Part shown: piece by piece, positions 10,887 through 23,979 of the stretch
Layout: each line of letters opens with the position of its first letter
Position numbering within the stretch: the first letter of the stretch is position 1
Assembly: GCF_026210795.1 (NCBI RefSeq)
Contig: NC_089431.1
Coordinates: forward strand, 2,232,001-2,296,000
Length of the DNA: 64,000 nt
DNA from: Rhizophagus irregularis
Taxonomy: Eukaryota; Glomeromycota; Glomeromycetes; Glomerales; Glomeraceae
Reading direction: 5' to 3'
Position numbers and translations under genes: made by a program
Notes under the pieces: generated by a model
Seen by the model: only the letters and a program-made list of their open reading frames with translations
The model's database searches: none
Told to the model about the DNA's origin: nothing

Positions 10887-13800
10887 TCATTTACATACAT
10901 TGCGTCCATCAGGGATAGATATTTCTTCTATAGGATTTTTTACAGGAAATTTATTTATAGTGGCAATGAGATCGTTCATTCCTAATAACATTTTACATAA
11001 ATAAAAAATAAATTTACAGATCAATAAACTTTTACGTTAAATTAATAAAAATATAGATGATGACATACTTAATGGTTTCGTAACATATTCATCCATTCCT
11101 GCAAAAAGACATTTCTCTCGATCTCCTATCATTGCGTGAGCCGTTAAAGCAATTATAGGAACATGACCACCGGTTTCTTGTTCAAATTCTCGTATCTTTT
11201 GTGTGGCTTCAAATCCACCCATTATAGGCATTTGTACATCCATCAATATCTAATTAACAACCAGGGAACGTTAGTAATTTTTTTTTTTAATAACAAATAT
11301 CGATATTATATGTAAGACTCACAAGATCATATCGTTTAGCTTTAAAAGCCTCAACGGCCAATTGTCCATTTGATACTATTTCAACTCTATGGCCAAATTT
11401 CTCTAATATTTTAACCGCTAATTTTTGATTCACAATATTATCTTCGGCCATTAAAATATCTAATGGTTGTTGCCTTGCAAAATCACTTGGAACCGCAGCA
11501 TGAGACTCAAGTGCTGGCAATAAAGCATTCATTAAATCAGGTAAATTCGATGGCGTACTACTATATGATGTGATACCAAGATCAATACAATTTTTCATAT
11601 TTAAGTTAGGTATCTCTGGAGCTAAAAGAACTATGGGGATGTATCTTAAATGTGTAATCTCTCTTAATCTTTCAACAATGCTTAAATCATCAACAATTAC
11701 TGTGTCGAACAAGGGTGTATCTGATTTTCGAGAAGCTGTTATAAGTGCGGCCTCCTCTACAGAACAAGCAATTTTTGGTCTAAGGCTTAATTCTTCAATT
11801 ATACTGACAACACCCGTTTTATCATGCATTGTATCAATAAATAAGACATGCCGACCATGCCAAGGATTCATTTTTTGTTCTATTGTTTCTCGGCTCATTG
11901 TACCCAAAGTTACTTTAACTGTAAAGTAGAATTCAGATCCATGTCCGTATACGCTCTTTACCCATAAATCACCACCCATTAAAGACACAAGACGTTTTGA
12001 TATTGAAAGACCTAAACCAGTACCACCATATTTTCTTGTTGTTGAACCATCAGCCTGACAAAAAGTATCAAATATCATATCAATCTTGTCTTCCTGAATA
12101 CCTATACCAGTATCACTAACGCAAAATTCCAAAATTACTCGATCATCCTCGATTAATTGTGTGTGTACTGAAAGAACAACTTCACCTTCAGTGGTAAACT
12201 TGATGGCATTTCCGATCAGATTTGTTATTACTTGTCTTAAACGTAATGGATCACCGATAAGTTGATCAGGTATTCCATTATCTACATCATAAATTAAATC
12301 TAACTTCTTTTGATTTGCTTTAACCGCAAGTGTTTTAAGTACTCCAAATACGGCTGATCGTAGTGAAAAAGGAATTTGTTCAATAGTCATACGACCGGCT
12401 TCAACTATATTTAATGAATTTAAACATCAAATAAATTTTTAAGTTTCACTATTAAATAAAATAACGATAGATACAAATTGCTCGCTTAACTTACTTTTTG
12501 AGATGTCTAAAATATCATCGATAATTGTCAACAAAGAGTTGGCTAATGTACTTACAATCATCAGATTTTCGCGTTGCTGTCTTGTCAATTCGGTTTCTAG
12601 GGTTAACGTAGTCATTCCAATAATGCCATTCATAGGTGTACGAATCTGTATTCAAAAATTGATCAAATTACAAAATGTGCCTTGTTATTTAAAAAAAGTA
12701 AAAAAAGTAAAACAAATAATAAAATACCTCATGTGACATATTAGCTAGAAATTCACTTTTACTTCTATTAGCTAATTCTGCAGCTTCTCTTGCAGCTGTA
12801 TTCTTTTGAATACTTTCTCTTAAGTTATAAACCATTTGATTGATTTTTGTTTTAAGGGAATCCATTTCACCCGAAGCATCAACAGTAATATACTGTGTGA
12901 AATCGCCATCCGTTGCCGCAGCGGATATTTGAGCAAATGCACGGACCTGCGAAGTTAAGTTGGAAGCCATAGTATTGACGTTAGATGTAATTTCTTTCCA
13001 TGTACCTTTAACATCTTTTACTTGTGCTTGGACTCCAAGTTTTCCCTCTGTACCAACTTCACGAGCTACACGTGTTACTTCAGCAGCAAAGGTAGACAAC
13101 TAATACAGTTTTGTTATAATTTCGATATCAAAAAAAACATTTATATTCAATTTTTTTTTTTAGCTAATAAATTTAATCCATAAAGATAAACATATAATTA
13201 CCTGATCTACCATAGTATTTATAGTATTCTTCAAATCCAAGATTTCTCCTTTGACATTCACTGTAATTTTCTTGCTGAGATCACCACAAGCCACGCTCTT
13301 ACAGACATTTGCAATATCACGTACTTGTGCCGTAAGGTTAGACGCCATGGTGTTGACATTATCCGTTAATTCCTTCCATGTACCACCAACGTCTTTGACA
13401 TGCGCTTGGACTCCAAGTATACCTTCTGTACCTACTTCACGTGCTACACGTGTTACTTCTGCAGCAAACATACGAAGTTGGTCAACCATGGAATTTACTG
13501 TATCTTTTAATTCAAGTATTTCGCCTTTGACATCTACACTGATCTTTTTGCTCAAATCACCGCAAGCTACAGCGGTCGTGACCTCGGCTATAGACCGTAC
13601 TTGCGTGGTTAAATTAGCTGCCATAATATTTACATTATCCGTTAGTACTTTCCACGTGCCTTCCACATCTTTAACAACAGCTTGGCCTCCAAGTTTTCCT
13701 TCGGTTCCCACCTCTAAAGATACTCGTGTTACTTCCGTAGCGAAAGTTTGTAGTTGATCTACCATAGTATTTATTGTATTTTTAAGATCCCATATCTCTC

Positions 13801-16235
13801 CTTTTACGTCAACTGTTATTTTTTTACTTAGGTCACCGCGTGCTACTGCTTTTGATACATTTGCAATATCACGGACCTGAGCCGTGAGATTTGCGGCCAT
13901 AGTATTGACATTGTCTGTTAGTTCTTTCCAAGTACCACCAACATCCTTTACTACGGCTTGTCCTCCTAATTTACCTTCTGTACCTACTTCTCTTGCTACT
14001 CTTGTTACCTCTGCTGCGAATGTTCTTAATTGTTCCACCATAGAATTTACAGTATTTTTTAAATCAAGTATCTCACCCTTAACATCTACAATAATTTTTT
14101 TGCTTAAATCGCCTTTGGCTACAGCGGTAGTGACCTCGGCAATCGATCTTACTTGAGTTGTAAGGTTTGCAGCCATTATATTCACGTTGTCAGTAAGCTC
14201 CTTCCATGTTCCACCTACATCTTTAACTACAGCTTGGCCACCTAATTTCCCTTCAGTTCCTACTTCCAAAGAAACACGAGTAACTTCAATAGCAAATGTC
14301 TGCAATTGATCTACCATAGTATTGATGGTGTTTTTCAGATCTAAAATTTCTCCCTTTACATCCACAGTAATTTTTTTACTTAAATCACCACGAGCTACAG
14401 CTTTTGATACATTTGCAATATCACGGACCTGAGCCGTGAGATTTGCGGCCATAGTATTGACATTGTCCGTAAGAATCTTCCACGTTCCATCGACTCCTTG
14501 AACTTCAGCCTGACCACCAAGCATACCCTCAGTACCGACCTCACGAGCAACACGTGTGACCTCGGCTGCGAACATACGCAATTGTTCAACCTAAGAATAA
14601 GATAGTTAGTAAAATTACAAACCAAACACAATCTACTTATTATAAGTATAAAAATAAGTACCATAGTGTTGATTGTTACTTTAAGTTCCAAGATTTCACC
14701 TTGTACAGGTACGGTAACTTTTCTTGATAAATCGCCACAAGCAACAGCTTTACATACTGTAGCAATATCACGCACTTGATTAGTAAGATTTGATGCCATA
14801 AGATTTACATTGTCGGTCAAATCTTTCCAAATACCGCCAACATCTTTAATATTCGCTTGGCCACCTAATTTCCCTTCTGTACCGACTTCAAGCGATACTC
14901 GGGTAACTTCAGTAGCAAAGGTTTGTAGCTGTTATTGAATGGATGAAAATAAAAAATTAAAAATTAAAAATTAAAAATTACAGTGTGATTAATCTTCAAA
15001 CCCTTTAAAAAGGATCTCAACTAAGTTAGTTAATTTAAAATATCTTACCTGATCCACCATAGTATTTATCGTATTTTTAAGGTCTAAAATTTCTCCTTTG
15101 ACATCAACAGTAATCTTTTTGCTAAGATCACCTCTAGCAACAGATTTAGATACATCAGCAATATCACGGACTTGAGCGGTAAGATTGGCAGCCATTGTAT
15201 TGACATTATCAGTTAATAGTTTCCACGTTCCGCCAACACCTTGGACTTGGGCTTGTACGCCCAATTTACCTTCAGTACCAACTTCATGAGCAACGCGAGT
15301 GACTTCCGAAGCGAATGAATTTAGCTGGTCAACTGCAAAATATATGTATGTATATATGATAAGTATAAGACCAATTCTAAAAATGTATATATTTTTTAGA
15401 AATACTTACCCATAGTATTAATAGTATTTTTCAAAACAAGAGTTTCTCCTTTTACTTCAACAGTAATCTTTTTACTAAGGTCACCGTGAGCGACAGCTGT
15501 ACATACTTCCGCAATATCTCTCACTTGTTTTGAATGGTTACTAGCCATCATGTTCAAATGGACCATCATATCCCTGAAATCACCTTCTAAATTTTCACTT
15601 TTAGATTGTACACCTAGTTTCCCTTCTTCGCCAACCTCGCGAGCAACATGAATAAGTTCAATAGATACTCTGTCAATTTTGTCGACCATGGTATTAATCG
15701 CGTTTCTTAGTGTTAGCATTGGGCCGGATGCAACGGGACAAATAACTCGTTTTTTAAAATCGCCACTAGTAACAGCCAAAGCAACGTTTGTGCATTGATC
15801 CAGACATTCCAGACAAACTCGATCACCATGTTCCAAGGAGGGTGGTGTATTAGGAGAACTGTCTGAATTTGAGTCGTGAATCTGATTATTTATATGATTA
15901 CTATTGATTTGATTGGTTTGACATTTATCAGAAGGTGGAGCTAATATAGCGGTTTCATTAGATTGTTTCACTTGGAGACAATCTTCATTATTAGTAGCGG
16001 GCAAAGAACTGTCTTTAATAATGACTACAGAATCATTTTCATTCAATAGTGATTGGTAACGAGCGACCTCCTCTTCCAGGTAAATATGTTTTTCTAGTAG
16101 TTTTCTTAAAACAGAATCAAATTGTTCAATTTGTTCATTACGTTGTCCTTGATAACGCACTGTCTTGCAATATTCCACATTGCCATCATTAATGTTTTGA
16201 AGGACGTCGGTAACGTATCCGAGAACGTCCGTCAT
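10887..16235 (-). CDS. Group III hybrid histidine kinase with ten HAMP units (Nik1/Os-1 type)
   Basis: Cytosolic osmosensing kinase; in fungi this group feeds the Hog1 pathway through Ypd1 and is the target of phenylpyrrole fungicides (family knowledge). Exons 16235-15410, 15332-15049, 14928-14662, 14590-13202, 13099-12728, 12645-12495, 12404-11323, 11249-11069 and 10981-10887 give 1,548 residues. After a Ser/Asn-rich N-terminus and coiled coil come ten HAMP units, each with a core like VRDIA-VAxGDLSKKI; the first (near residue 155) and last are divergent. Then follow the H-box NMSHEIRTPMNG with the phospho-His at about 1045, N-box [17 protein letters not shown]1 DTGIGI, G2 GGTGLGLS, and a receiver domain with acidic pair AEDN, phospho-Asp in LMDVQMP and Lys in VTKPL. 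No transmembrane segment is seen. The exon of 1,389 nt encodes five HAMP units. Confidence 0.95.
13202..14590 (-). repeat. Tandem HAMP coding repeats inside the histidine kinase
   Basis: This single exon carries five units of about 92 codons. They alternate between two types: [21 protein letters not shown] and [21 protein letters not shown], listed here only by core. Two stretches about 550 bp apart (near 13,851-13,916 and 14,402-14,467) are essentially identical over about 65 bases, pointing to recent duplication or gene conversion of a two-HAMP module. Confidence 0.85.
14950..14981. repeat. Short tandem repeat, unit ttaaaaa
   Basis: About four to five copies of a 7-base unit (aaaaatt) lie inside an intron of the histidine kinase gene. 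Confidence 0.8.
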
Positions 16236-17480
16236 GTATGATTATTGGATAGCGGTTAATGTCTTATCTATTTTATATCTAATTTTGTACTTTCTAATAA
16301 ATAGTTTAACAGCTTGTAGCTGGAAGTTTGAATGAATTAACTATAATTGCACCAAAGAGTACACGAAACGTGAAAAAAAATATTAAAACATATATGTAAA
16401 AAATATAAATAATATATAAAAGTAGATGTATTTTATGACAAATACCTAAATAACAAATTTGAGATGAAAAAGCGAATTTCTCTTAGAGAGTAAATAAGTT
16501 AACCACCCAAGAACTGGAGGGTGAAAGTTTCTTAACGGAACGGGGAAAAAAAAAAATTTTTTTAAAATTCAGTAAGTCAACATGTACAGTATGGTGATAT
16601 ATGTGTAAGGTGTAAAGCTTGCGTTATATATAATCGAAGCAAAATAAGGTTATTTCTAGGTTATTTATCACTATCACATAGAGTATCACGCATGAACCTT
16701 TTAAGTTTCTGAATTATCACAATAATATCAAATATGATCATATAGTTAAGCTTGAACATCTAGAATTCCAAAAAAAGTTTATACAGCCAAAGACACCAGA
16801 TAATTATAGTTAAGGTCATATGCTCTGCTAAAAATTGATTGGGTATATGACTTCCTATTATCTATAGCTATTGTTAAAACAATGCTTAATATTTTTATAT
16901 ATAGAGATGGTGAAAAAGTCGAGATCTATGGTAAAAAGTTACATTTTTCATATGCCGTTTAATTCCCTAATATTTGGCAATTATCCGCAGCCAGTTCACA
17001 GCTCACGTGATATGTAAAATCCACATGACATATAACAAAAGAATTCACATTTCAAAAAGTCCGTTATATTAATATATATATATATATACAAACTATAGTT
17101 GATAATACAAGTAATACATTTAACAAAGTAGAATTTTCACTAATAAAAACAGGGATGTATAATAATAATATAATGAGTAATATGATAATAAGAGAGAGAA
17201 AGGAATAACAACTAGTATCTACAAGTTTACAACAAATATATATACAAATTAAATCATAGCAAGAGAAATATACAAATAAAAGTTGATATCGAAAAAGCAA
17301 TTGTCCAAACATAGAAAAATAGGAAAAGCTAAATGAAGGAGTAATGTAAAATGCAATAAAAACGTGACAAAATCGCGTACGTTATCCTCTAAATAAATAA
17401 TTATTTACAAAAAAAAATGTTCAACAACATTTATTCTTACACTATTAAGCCTGAATAAATAAAATAAAACACCATATAAT
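16236..17480. other. Intergenic region upstream of the histidine kinase gene
   Basis: Contains the promoter of the histidine kinase gene and the 3' flank of the APSES gene, both on the minus strand. A (TA)n run is at 17,073-17,090. The small open frames at 17,064-17,312 and 17,405-17,656 are low-complexity or shadows. No element recognised. Confidence 0.6.
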
Positions 17481-19126
17481 TTACCAATAACGAACGACAC
17501 GGTATCGACATCCAACAAACTGAAATTCACGATTACCCATAATAAAATTTCTGGGCCAAGTGTTGTGAGTTTGATCTTTTTGTAGAGGACGTGTACCATT
17601 ATCTTGCGATAATTGTTGTAAAGCAACAGTAGCACTAATTGCTTCATAAAGGTCATGTTCAGTTAAAGGCGATGGTGTTTGTTGAGGAGATGTAGGATAA
17701 ACAGTTGGAGGAGGATACGGAGCGTAAGAATCTATATGTGAGTGATAGGAACTTTTTTTTTGGATAATAGTGCTACCGGAAGATTTAAACGAATGTAAAA
17801 TTTCGTTGTAATGGTCTTTAAACGTTGATTCGACAGCATTGGTAGGTGAGTATTGATACTTTAGATCATTATGTTGAGATGAACTAGAATAAGCTGAATC
17901 TGAACCACGACGACCGATAGTTAAGGTGTTCGGATCACATTCAGATGATGAATTTTCATCATCACCAAGACTACCATTCTCTGAGGATTGCTGCCTTCTT
18001 CGCTTGGACAATAGCTGATTTTCTATCATATTCTCAGCAAAATGTAGGTCCTCGGCTGTTCTCTTTTGTTTGCGCAAAATAACTAAATGACTATTGTTCT
18101 CTGCATTTTGAAATTTGGAGAATTGTATGGATTGATTAACTGCGGAGAAATCATTATGAATTCCGCACTTTACATCATTAATATTACCACCACTATTCTC
18201 TTCAATTGGTGGTGACATAATTATACTAGCTTTTATACCCTTGTCTTTATTATTATTCGTGACAGAAATATTGTCTACGCGTGTGTCCTTTGGTTTGCGT
18301 CTTTGCCGTTTCTTAGTTGGTACTGAGTCAGTGAGGGTCAAGCGGCCAAATCCAGGCTGTGTCGGATCCAGTGCTTGCGAAGGGAACAAGGGTCCAAACA
18401 AAGGAACGAGTTCTTCGCGAACAGCATAGCATGTCCGACGACAGAGCTCATATGCTTTTTCATATGGCATCCTTAAAATATTAAGAAAATAACAGCATTA
18501 AAAATATATTTATGATGCATTTAACTAATAATCAAGTAAATAATCAAAATGATGTAAAATAACATCCATAAGTTAAAAAAAAATATATTCAACGAACCAA
18601 GTTCCTTGGATTTTAAGAAATCCTCCTCTAACTTTCTTGATAGTTGATGCTAAATCCGGATGAGTATCCACTAATCTAGCAATATCGGCTTTATTATTAC
18701 CGAGGGCTTTCCATATTCCAGTAAAATGAACGTATCCATTCTCTCGATCCCACATAATTGGTTGATCATTAATAGTGAATTCATATACTGATCATATAAA
18801 ATAATAGATTAGTAACTCAGCATTTAAAGAAACTAATGGCATCATTAATGTTAATTACCAGGAATGTAACCTCGAGGATCCAAAGAAGTAGAATATTTTG
18901 TTCTCTTGATTTTGATATTAGTAACAGTATATGGACGGTAAGCCTCCGGTTCATTCTTGATCCCATCGTCGTCGTCGGAGACTTGTTGTTTAATAGTCCT
19001 TTTCTTTATCATAGCAGACTTGTGTCTCTGGCCTAATATAAGCGGTAAATTCTCGGTAACAGTTGTCTTTTGGCCAGTAGCACTTGTTTCGGGGAACGTT
19101 TTTAAAGTCGTAATTAGCTGAGACAT
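17481..19126 (-). CDS. APSES-domain (KilA-N-like) transcription factor
   Basis: Fungal DNA-binding protein with an APSES domain; relatives include StuA, Xbp1, Mbp1 and Swi4, which control the cell cycle, development or stress. Exons 19126-18859, 18787-18598 and 18471-17481 give 482 residues and join in frame. The domain covers about residues 80-175: RGYIPVYEFTINDQPIMW, NGYVHFTGIWKALG, LVDTHPDLASTIKKVRGG and FLKIQGTWMPYEKAYELCRR. The rest is long, polar and probably disordered, with a basic stretch KKRQRRKPK (likely nuclear signal) and Pro/Ser-rich segments. No ankyrin repeats are seen, so an Mbp1/Swi4 identity is unlikely; the RGG-LKIQGTW core fits the Xbp1/StuA side, but the exact orthologue is not settled. 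Confidence 0.85.
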
Positions 19127-20064
19127 AAGATAAATGATTGTTCAAAAAGGTTATATTGTGAAACTAATTATGATAATTGCTCAAAGGGTTGATTCCTTGA
19201 GCAATGAATTTAAGGAGAAGAATTGGACAGAAAGTCTAGCAAATTTAGGTTAGATCAAGAACAGCCAAAGATTTTATGGTTGTAAAATTTAAATAAAAAA
19301 AAAGAATGTCCGAAAACCCGAATTCCGTGTTAGAATACAAGAAGAGTTAAATCGTAAGTGAAGGTAAAGTGGAGAAAAAAATTTTACTAGTATAAAATTA
19401 CAGAATTTTTGAAACGGCTTGTTTAAGGAGGGTGTAGTGGAATAGTTGGCGAATAATCGTACAAGATCGTGAATAGAAGAGAAGCAACAAAGAATGAAGC
19501 TCAAGGTAAGCAGAGGAAAGGATATATGAAAGAAAAGGGTAAAGAAAGGCGCGGACGGACTTAAAACTGAGGACCGAGGACAGTTTCCATAGAAGGAGTA
19601 TTGGTAACCCTGAGAAAATTTTAGCCTCACACGACTATAATGTTCCCGCAGTAGATTACCGTACTACCAAAGTTGTGATGAATACCCTTTCCCCCAGATT
19701 CTCGGACAAACACTTTGAATATACAGTATTATTGTAAATTTAATATAATTTATTTATTTATTTTATTTGTATACGGACCATTATAAAACAATGATGTAAC
19801 GGAAATCGGGAGGGAAAAACAGAACCACAGCGAATTTTAAACTATCTCTTTTAAGGTATAAATTGATATCAAGACATTTTGTAGTACAATAAATAATGAA
19901 TTTGGACACGTCCTCGTGACAATTTTACACCAACCTATTTGGCCAGAATTAAAGAAAATTTTGGCAAGTATTATGTCTGTCTCTTGAACAACGATCCATG
20001 CATATACTTATATACTTGTAATTTTTATTTTGTATTACGCATTATTTGTAAAAAAAAACAAAAA
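19127..20064. other. Intergenic region
   Basis: Between two minus-strand genes; includes the promoter of the APSES gene. The 113-codon frame at 19,289-19,630 has skewed Phe/Ser/Leu composition and no family features, so it is not called. Nothing else recognised. Confidence 0.6.
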
Positions 20065-21764
20065 TTATTTCATTAATTCGATAAGTCCCAGCTCATGTTT
20101 TACTTGATCACCAGCAAAAATAGGCGGATAAAGAGATAGATTCGGTTTAAATGGTTCCAGAGGTTGTAAAATTTTATCACTCGCAACATGAAGAAAGAAA
20201 GTGGATGATATACGCCAGAGAGGACGATCTGGTCTTGTATTTTTGGCATCTTCAATGGCCTAAATTGTAAATCAATTAGAAAGGGTTTATTAAATATAAA
20301 GAATCAATAAGCTATTATTACCTTGATTGTATCTTCTGTTACTACAACTTCATGATATCCAGCTTTTACTTCACCACCCGTAATCCATTCGAATTGTTTT
20401 CCAGCTTGAACTACCGCGAAGTAATAAATTAATCGAAAAAAAAAGTTCAACAAATGAACAGTTTGGAACAAAAAAACATCAAGTTGAAAAAAATACCTAA
20501 GAGGTGACCATCTGGTACGCGGACCTGCATTTTTACGCCTCCATTACGTGGCCAAATGTGTAAGCCAGGAAAACGGGATTTTCCGTGAATAGTCCTACCA
20601 TTTAAATTAATAAACAAATATCCATCAAATTCGTTCAAATATGTGAAAGATTTTCAAATAATGTAATGCTAACAAGAAATTCAGGTCATAATGAAAACCT
20701 ATAAAACGAGGTTTCAGAAATCGTCAGCAAATAATTTTAAATTTGCATCATTAAAAGATTATTTACCGGCAAAAATGTTCCCAAGTTCCCCATACTTGTC
20801 TAAATCACTTCCAGTTGGAGCTAATAAATGTGGTCCATTTTTTGTAAGCTCAGGTAATTCATCGGCACGCATCCCAAATCCAACAGAAGCCATTTCAGCA
20901 ACACCAAGTACAACACGGTGCATTTGACTTCCCCATGCATTCATTATGGCAGGCCAGATATCCTTAAAAGCTATAAAATGCATTCCGTTAGTTCAGTAAA
21001 AAATGATAATTAAACATTCATAGGCAGACCTTCGGGAATTACAGGATCAGCGTTGAGTTGCGGATATTTCGTTTCTTTCGGGATTTCTCCAATTCGCCAA
21101 AAGAATCGCCATTTGGGATCAGGTCCCGATGTAGGCAAGGGTCTATTTTCTACTGGTATCTAATGGTGACCTTAATGAATTCAAAATATAGAAATTATAT
21201 TCAATAGTTATGGAATAACCACATACTTGACTAATTAGCTTTTGACAATCGATATCCTTGTGGCATTTAGGTTCTTCAGTGAATTCTGGAGTAACTCCAA
21301 CTTGAAAACCAACATCTGGACGTGCATCTTTAAGTTTAGCCTTCAATTTTTATTTATAATTATAAATGAAAATATTTTCAAGCGATTTCTTCATCTTTTG
21401 TCAATGCAAAGGCATTTGTTTACCTCTAATGGTTGAGCGAAATAATCTTCAAGTAAATCCTATATGAATCAATAGTAGATGTAATATATAGCAATAATGA
21501 ATTCTTGCACCATTCTAAAATTAATTACAAACCAAAAAACGAGAATTATCATCAGCCTTTACGCCTGAATTATTAATTAATAAAGCTCCATAGTCGCGTA
21601 AAGCATCCGCAGTCTAATAATACTAATATTAATAATATTGAAGCAATAAATTTTGCACCGACATATGAAATCTCCACCTTTTTACATTCATTTATTGCCG
21701 CTAAAGTTGTTTTATCTCTCATATAAAGATCAAAGTCAATTATAGGAAGAACAAAACTATCCAT
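20065..21764 (-). CDS. 2-Oxoglutarate/Fe(II)-dependent dioxygenase (isopenicillin N synthase-like)
   Basis: Soluble oxygenase of the DIOX_N / 2OG-FeII_Oxy type; substrate unknown. Ten exons: 21764-21678, 21613-21533, 21459-21424, 21340-21227, 21159-21030, 20970-20767, 20698-20674, 20594-20497, 20410-20322 and 20259-20065, giving 352 residues. The N-terminal part reads VLPIIDFDLYMR ... LRDYGALLINNSGV, typical of the family. The iron ligands are His and Asp in GFHYDLNFL, carried by a 25-nt exon, and the distal His in KAGYHEVVV. The 2-oxoglutarate Arg-x-Ser is RISS near the C-terminus. Between them LHIWPRNGG replaces the usual GLQV stretch. All splice phases agree and no break is seen. Confidence 0.9.
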
Positions 21765-22126
21765 GTTGGAAATGTTGGAAGTAAAATAAAATAATAAACA
21801 CCCTGCAGACCTGCATTAATAAAAAACACGTGAATTTATTATACATGGCGCAGCTGAAACATATTTCGCGTTTTATTTAAACTATTAATTCAAGTTTCCT
21901 CTGTAAAGAAATCATAATCCTATTACAGTTGAAAACGAAATTTTTTAAAAAAAGTGAATATAAAGGGCCATACTAATACTTGTTATTTACCTTTTAAATA
22001 CAAACTCTATCAGTACCAAATTTTTTGATAATTAAATAAAAAATGTTGCAAAGGATTTAACAAAAACGTTTCGCAACGTTTTTTTTTGAAAATTTGTACA
22101 AAAACGTTTTTTTTTTTGACTAAAAT

Positions 22127-22455
22127 TATGGCTAGACATAAAAATATCAAAATTTTTGATGGAGATATTATTCTAATTATAATATAAATATCGTTACTAT
22201 ATGTAAATTTATGAGTAGAACAAGTTTCCCTTAGTTTATTATAAGTAAAATACAATTTTTGTGATTAGTATCAACTCAGTTGTTTTACACATTTATTATT
22301 TAAATTGAAATTATTGAAAAAAAATTGATGATGTTTTTTAACTTTGGCCAAAATTATAATTTTTGGCATGCTTACTTTTACCTTGAAAAGGAGGAGAGAA
22401 TTCTGAATTAAGTGGTATGGTAATAATCACCACTGGTGATATTTAGCAATACTCC
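22127..22455. mobile_element. Truncated copy of the long-TIR MITE found whole at 52,432-52,862
   Basis: Its right end ATCACCACTGGTGATATT followed by TAGCAATACT, and its interior (agatattattctaattat, aaattataatttttggc), match the complete copy 30 kb away. The left inverted repeat is missing. Confidence 0.75.
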
Positions 22456-22820
22456 TATAAAAATATAGGCCATGTATATGTAATTATAATATTTTATTAT
22501 CAAGTTCATTATATAAAGACAATTTTTGTAAAGTTCTTAAAGAGAGTTTTTAAATATATTTGCTATATACATGTCCTAGTTTTGTAATATATCTGTAAAA
22601 GAAAAACTTCTTATGATGTTGACTACATAGATCTACACCTTTCTAAAGAAGTAAGTTGACTACCTTCTATTTACTAATGCATTTTTCCAATGGTACATAT
22701 TTAGTTAATTTAAAAGGTATAAGTTTCGTTGCGAAGCCTACTGTCTTTTTTTTCATTTTTTTTAACAGTTGTTATTTTTAATAATAGAAAAATTTAGCTA
22801 ATATTTAGTAAACTTTAGTA

Positions 22821-23099
22821 CACTGGTAAAAAAATGGTCTATCCTACACATATCCTACACATATCTTACATATATCGGGTACTCAAAATGTAGAAAATCA
22901 TACACAAATAATACACATATCATATACATATCGGGTACTTATATATATAGTATACCTATCGAGTACCTGATATATGTATGATATATATATTAGTACCCGA
23001 TATGTGTATAATATGTGTATTATTTGTGTATGATTTTCTACATTTTGAGTACCCAATATGTGTAAGATATGTGTAGGATAAATCATTTTTTTACCAGTG
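22821..23099. mobile_element. Foldback (palindromic) element, copy 1
   Basis: Nearly perfect palindrome of about 279 bp starting CACTGGTAAAAAAATG and ending in its complement. Each arm carries repeats of the motif atatcgggtac and acacatat. GTA flanks both ends (22,818-22,820 and 23,100-23,102), a possible 3-bp target duplication. No coding capacity. Confidence 0.85.
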
Positions 23100-23102
23100 G
23101 TA

Positions 23103-23971
23103 TATAGATTATTATAATGTATTTTAATAAAATAATTTGTTGTTTAATAACATTTAGTATTGTTATATTAATATAATTTATATAAATAATAAAATATTGA
23201 TATGATGTTTATTATCTTTAAAATAATGTACATCGTAATATATGGGCAATGAACATTTTGAATTGGTGATGAACATCAAATATTGTGATATCAATAGTAC
23301 ATTGCAGGGTCTAATGTTTAACATTTTTTTATGATATATATCAAGTGACCAATGTACATTTGATTAATATTTTTCCTGTAATTTTCTGATGCATATTACT
23401 TTTAGGAAAAAAATTATTGGAAAAATAGAAATAATACTTGGTATAGCTATAATATGCTCTTATACAATATAGTATTTATAGAAAATTTTATAAAAATAAG
23501 CAAACTAAATAAAGATAATTCCAGTTCTAATGTAAATATTATATCAATTACAAGTGATATTTAAGACTTATTTGATATTGTGTAGGCAGATTTCATTATA
23601 AAACACTCTGAATATACTACTGAACTTCATAAAAATAGGTTATACATATATTTAAAAATAAGTCTTCTTCCATTATTTTATATAATATATCTGAAAAAGA
23701 CTTATTTTAGAATACATTTTTTGTCTAAGTTTACTTTAAGGATGCTTGTCAAAACTATTTTTTTAAAATTTTAATATAATCAAAATTCAATTTGAATATA
23801 TTTTTTATAATAAACATTAGGAAGTTTTAAGCGGCCATATAATGTATTGAACAATGCCATGTGTTACTCAACTTCAAAAAGTATTGAGCAATAAATCCTT
23901 TGTAAACTGATGCCACTTAAAAATGGTGAAAAACATATATTTTAACATGTAAAATAACAGCAATGTGTTAA
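23103..23971. other. AT-rich non-coding stretch
   Basis: Low-complexity AT-rich DNA with no open frame or repeat I can define. Confidence 0.5.
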
Positions 23972-23979
23972 ATAACATG

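Noticed and set aside
10785-10985. Plus-strand frame of 66 codons next to the kinase
   Set aside because: Overlaps, in antisense, the last kinase exon, which joins exactly after VTKPL.
11570-11929. Plus-strand open frame of 119 codons
   Set aside because: Antisense to the kinase exon that holds the receiver domain; no independent coding features.
13251-14156. Long plus-strand open frames of 168 and 90 codons
   Set aside because: They are antisense shadows of the HAMP repeats of the histidine kinase and share their periodicity.
19289-19630. Minus-strand frame of 113 codons
   Set aside because: Phe/Ser-rich low-complexity translation without family signs or splice context.
22821-23099. Possible CRISPR-like array because of regularly repeated short motifs
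   Set aside because: The repeats are arms of one palindrome; spacing and orientation do not fit an array, and the host is a eukaryote.
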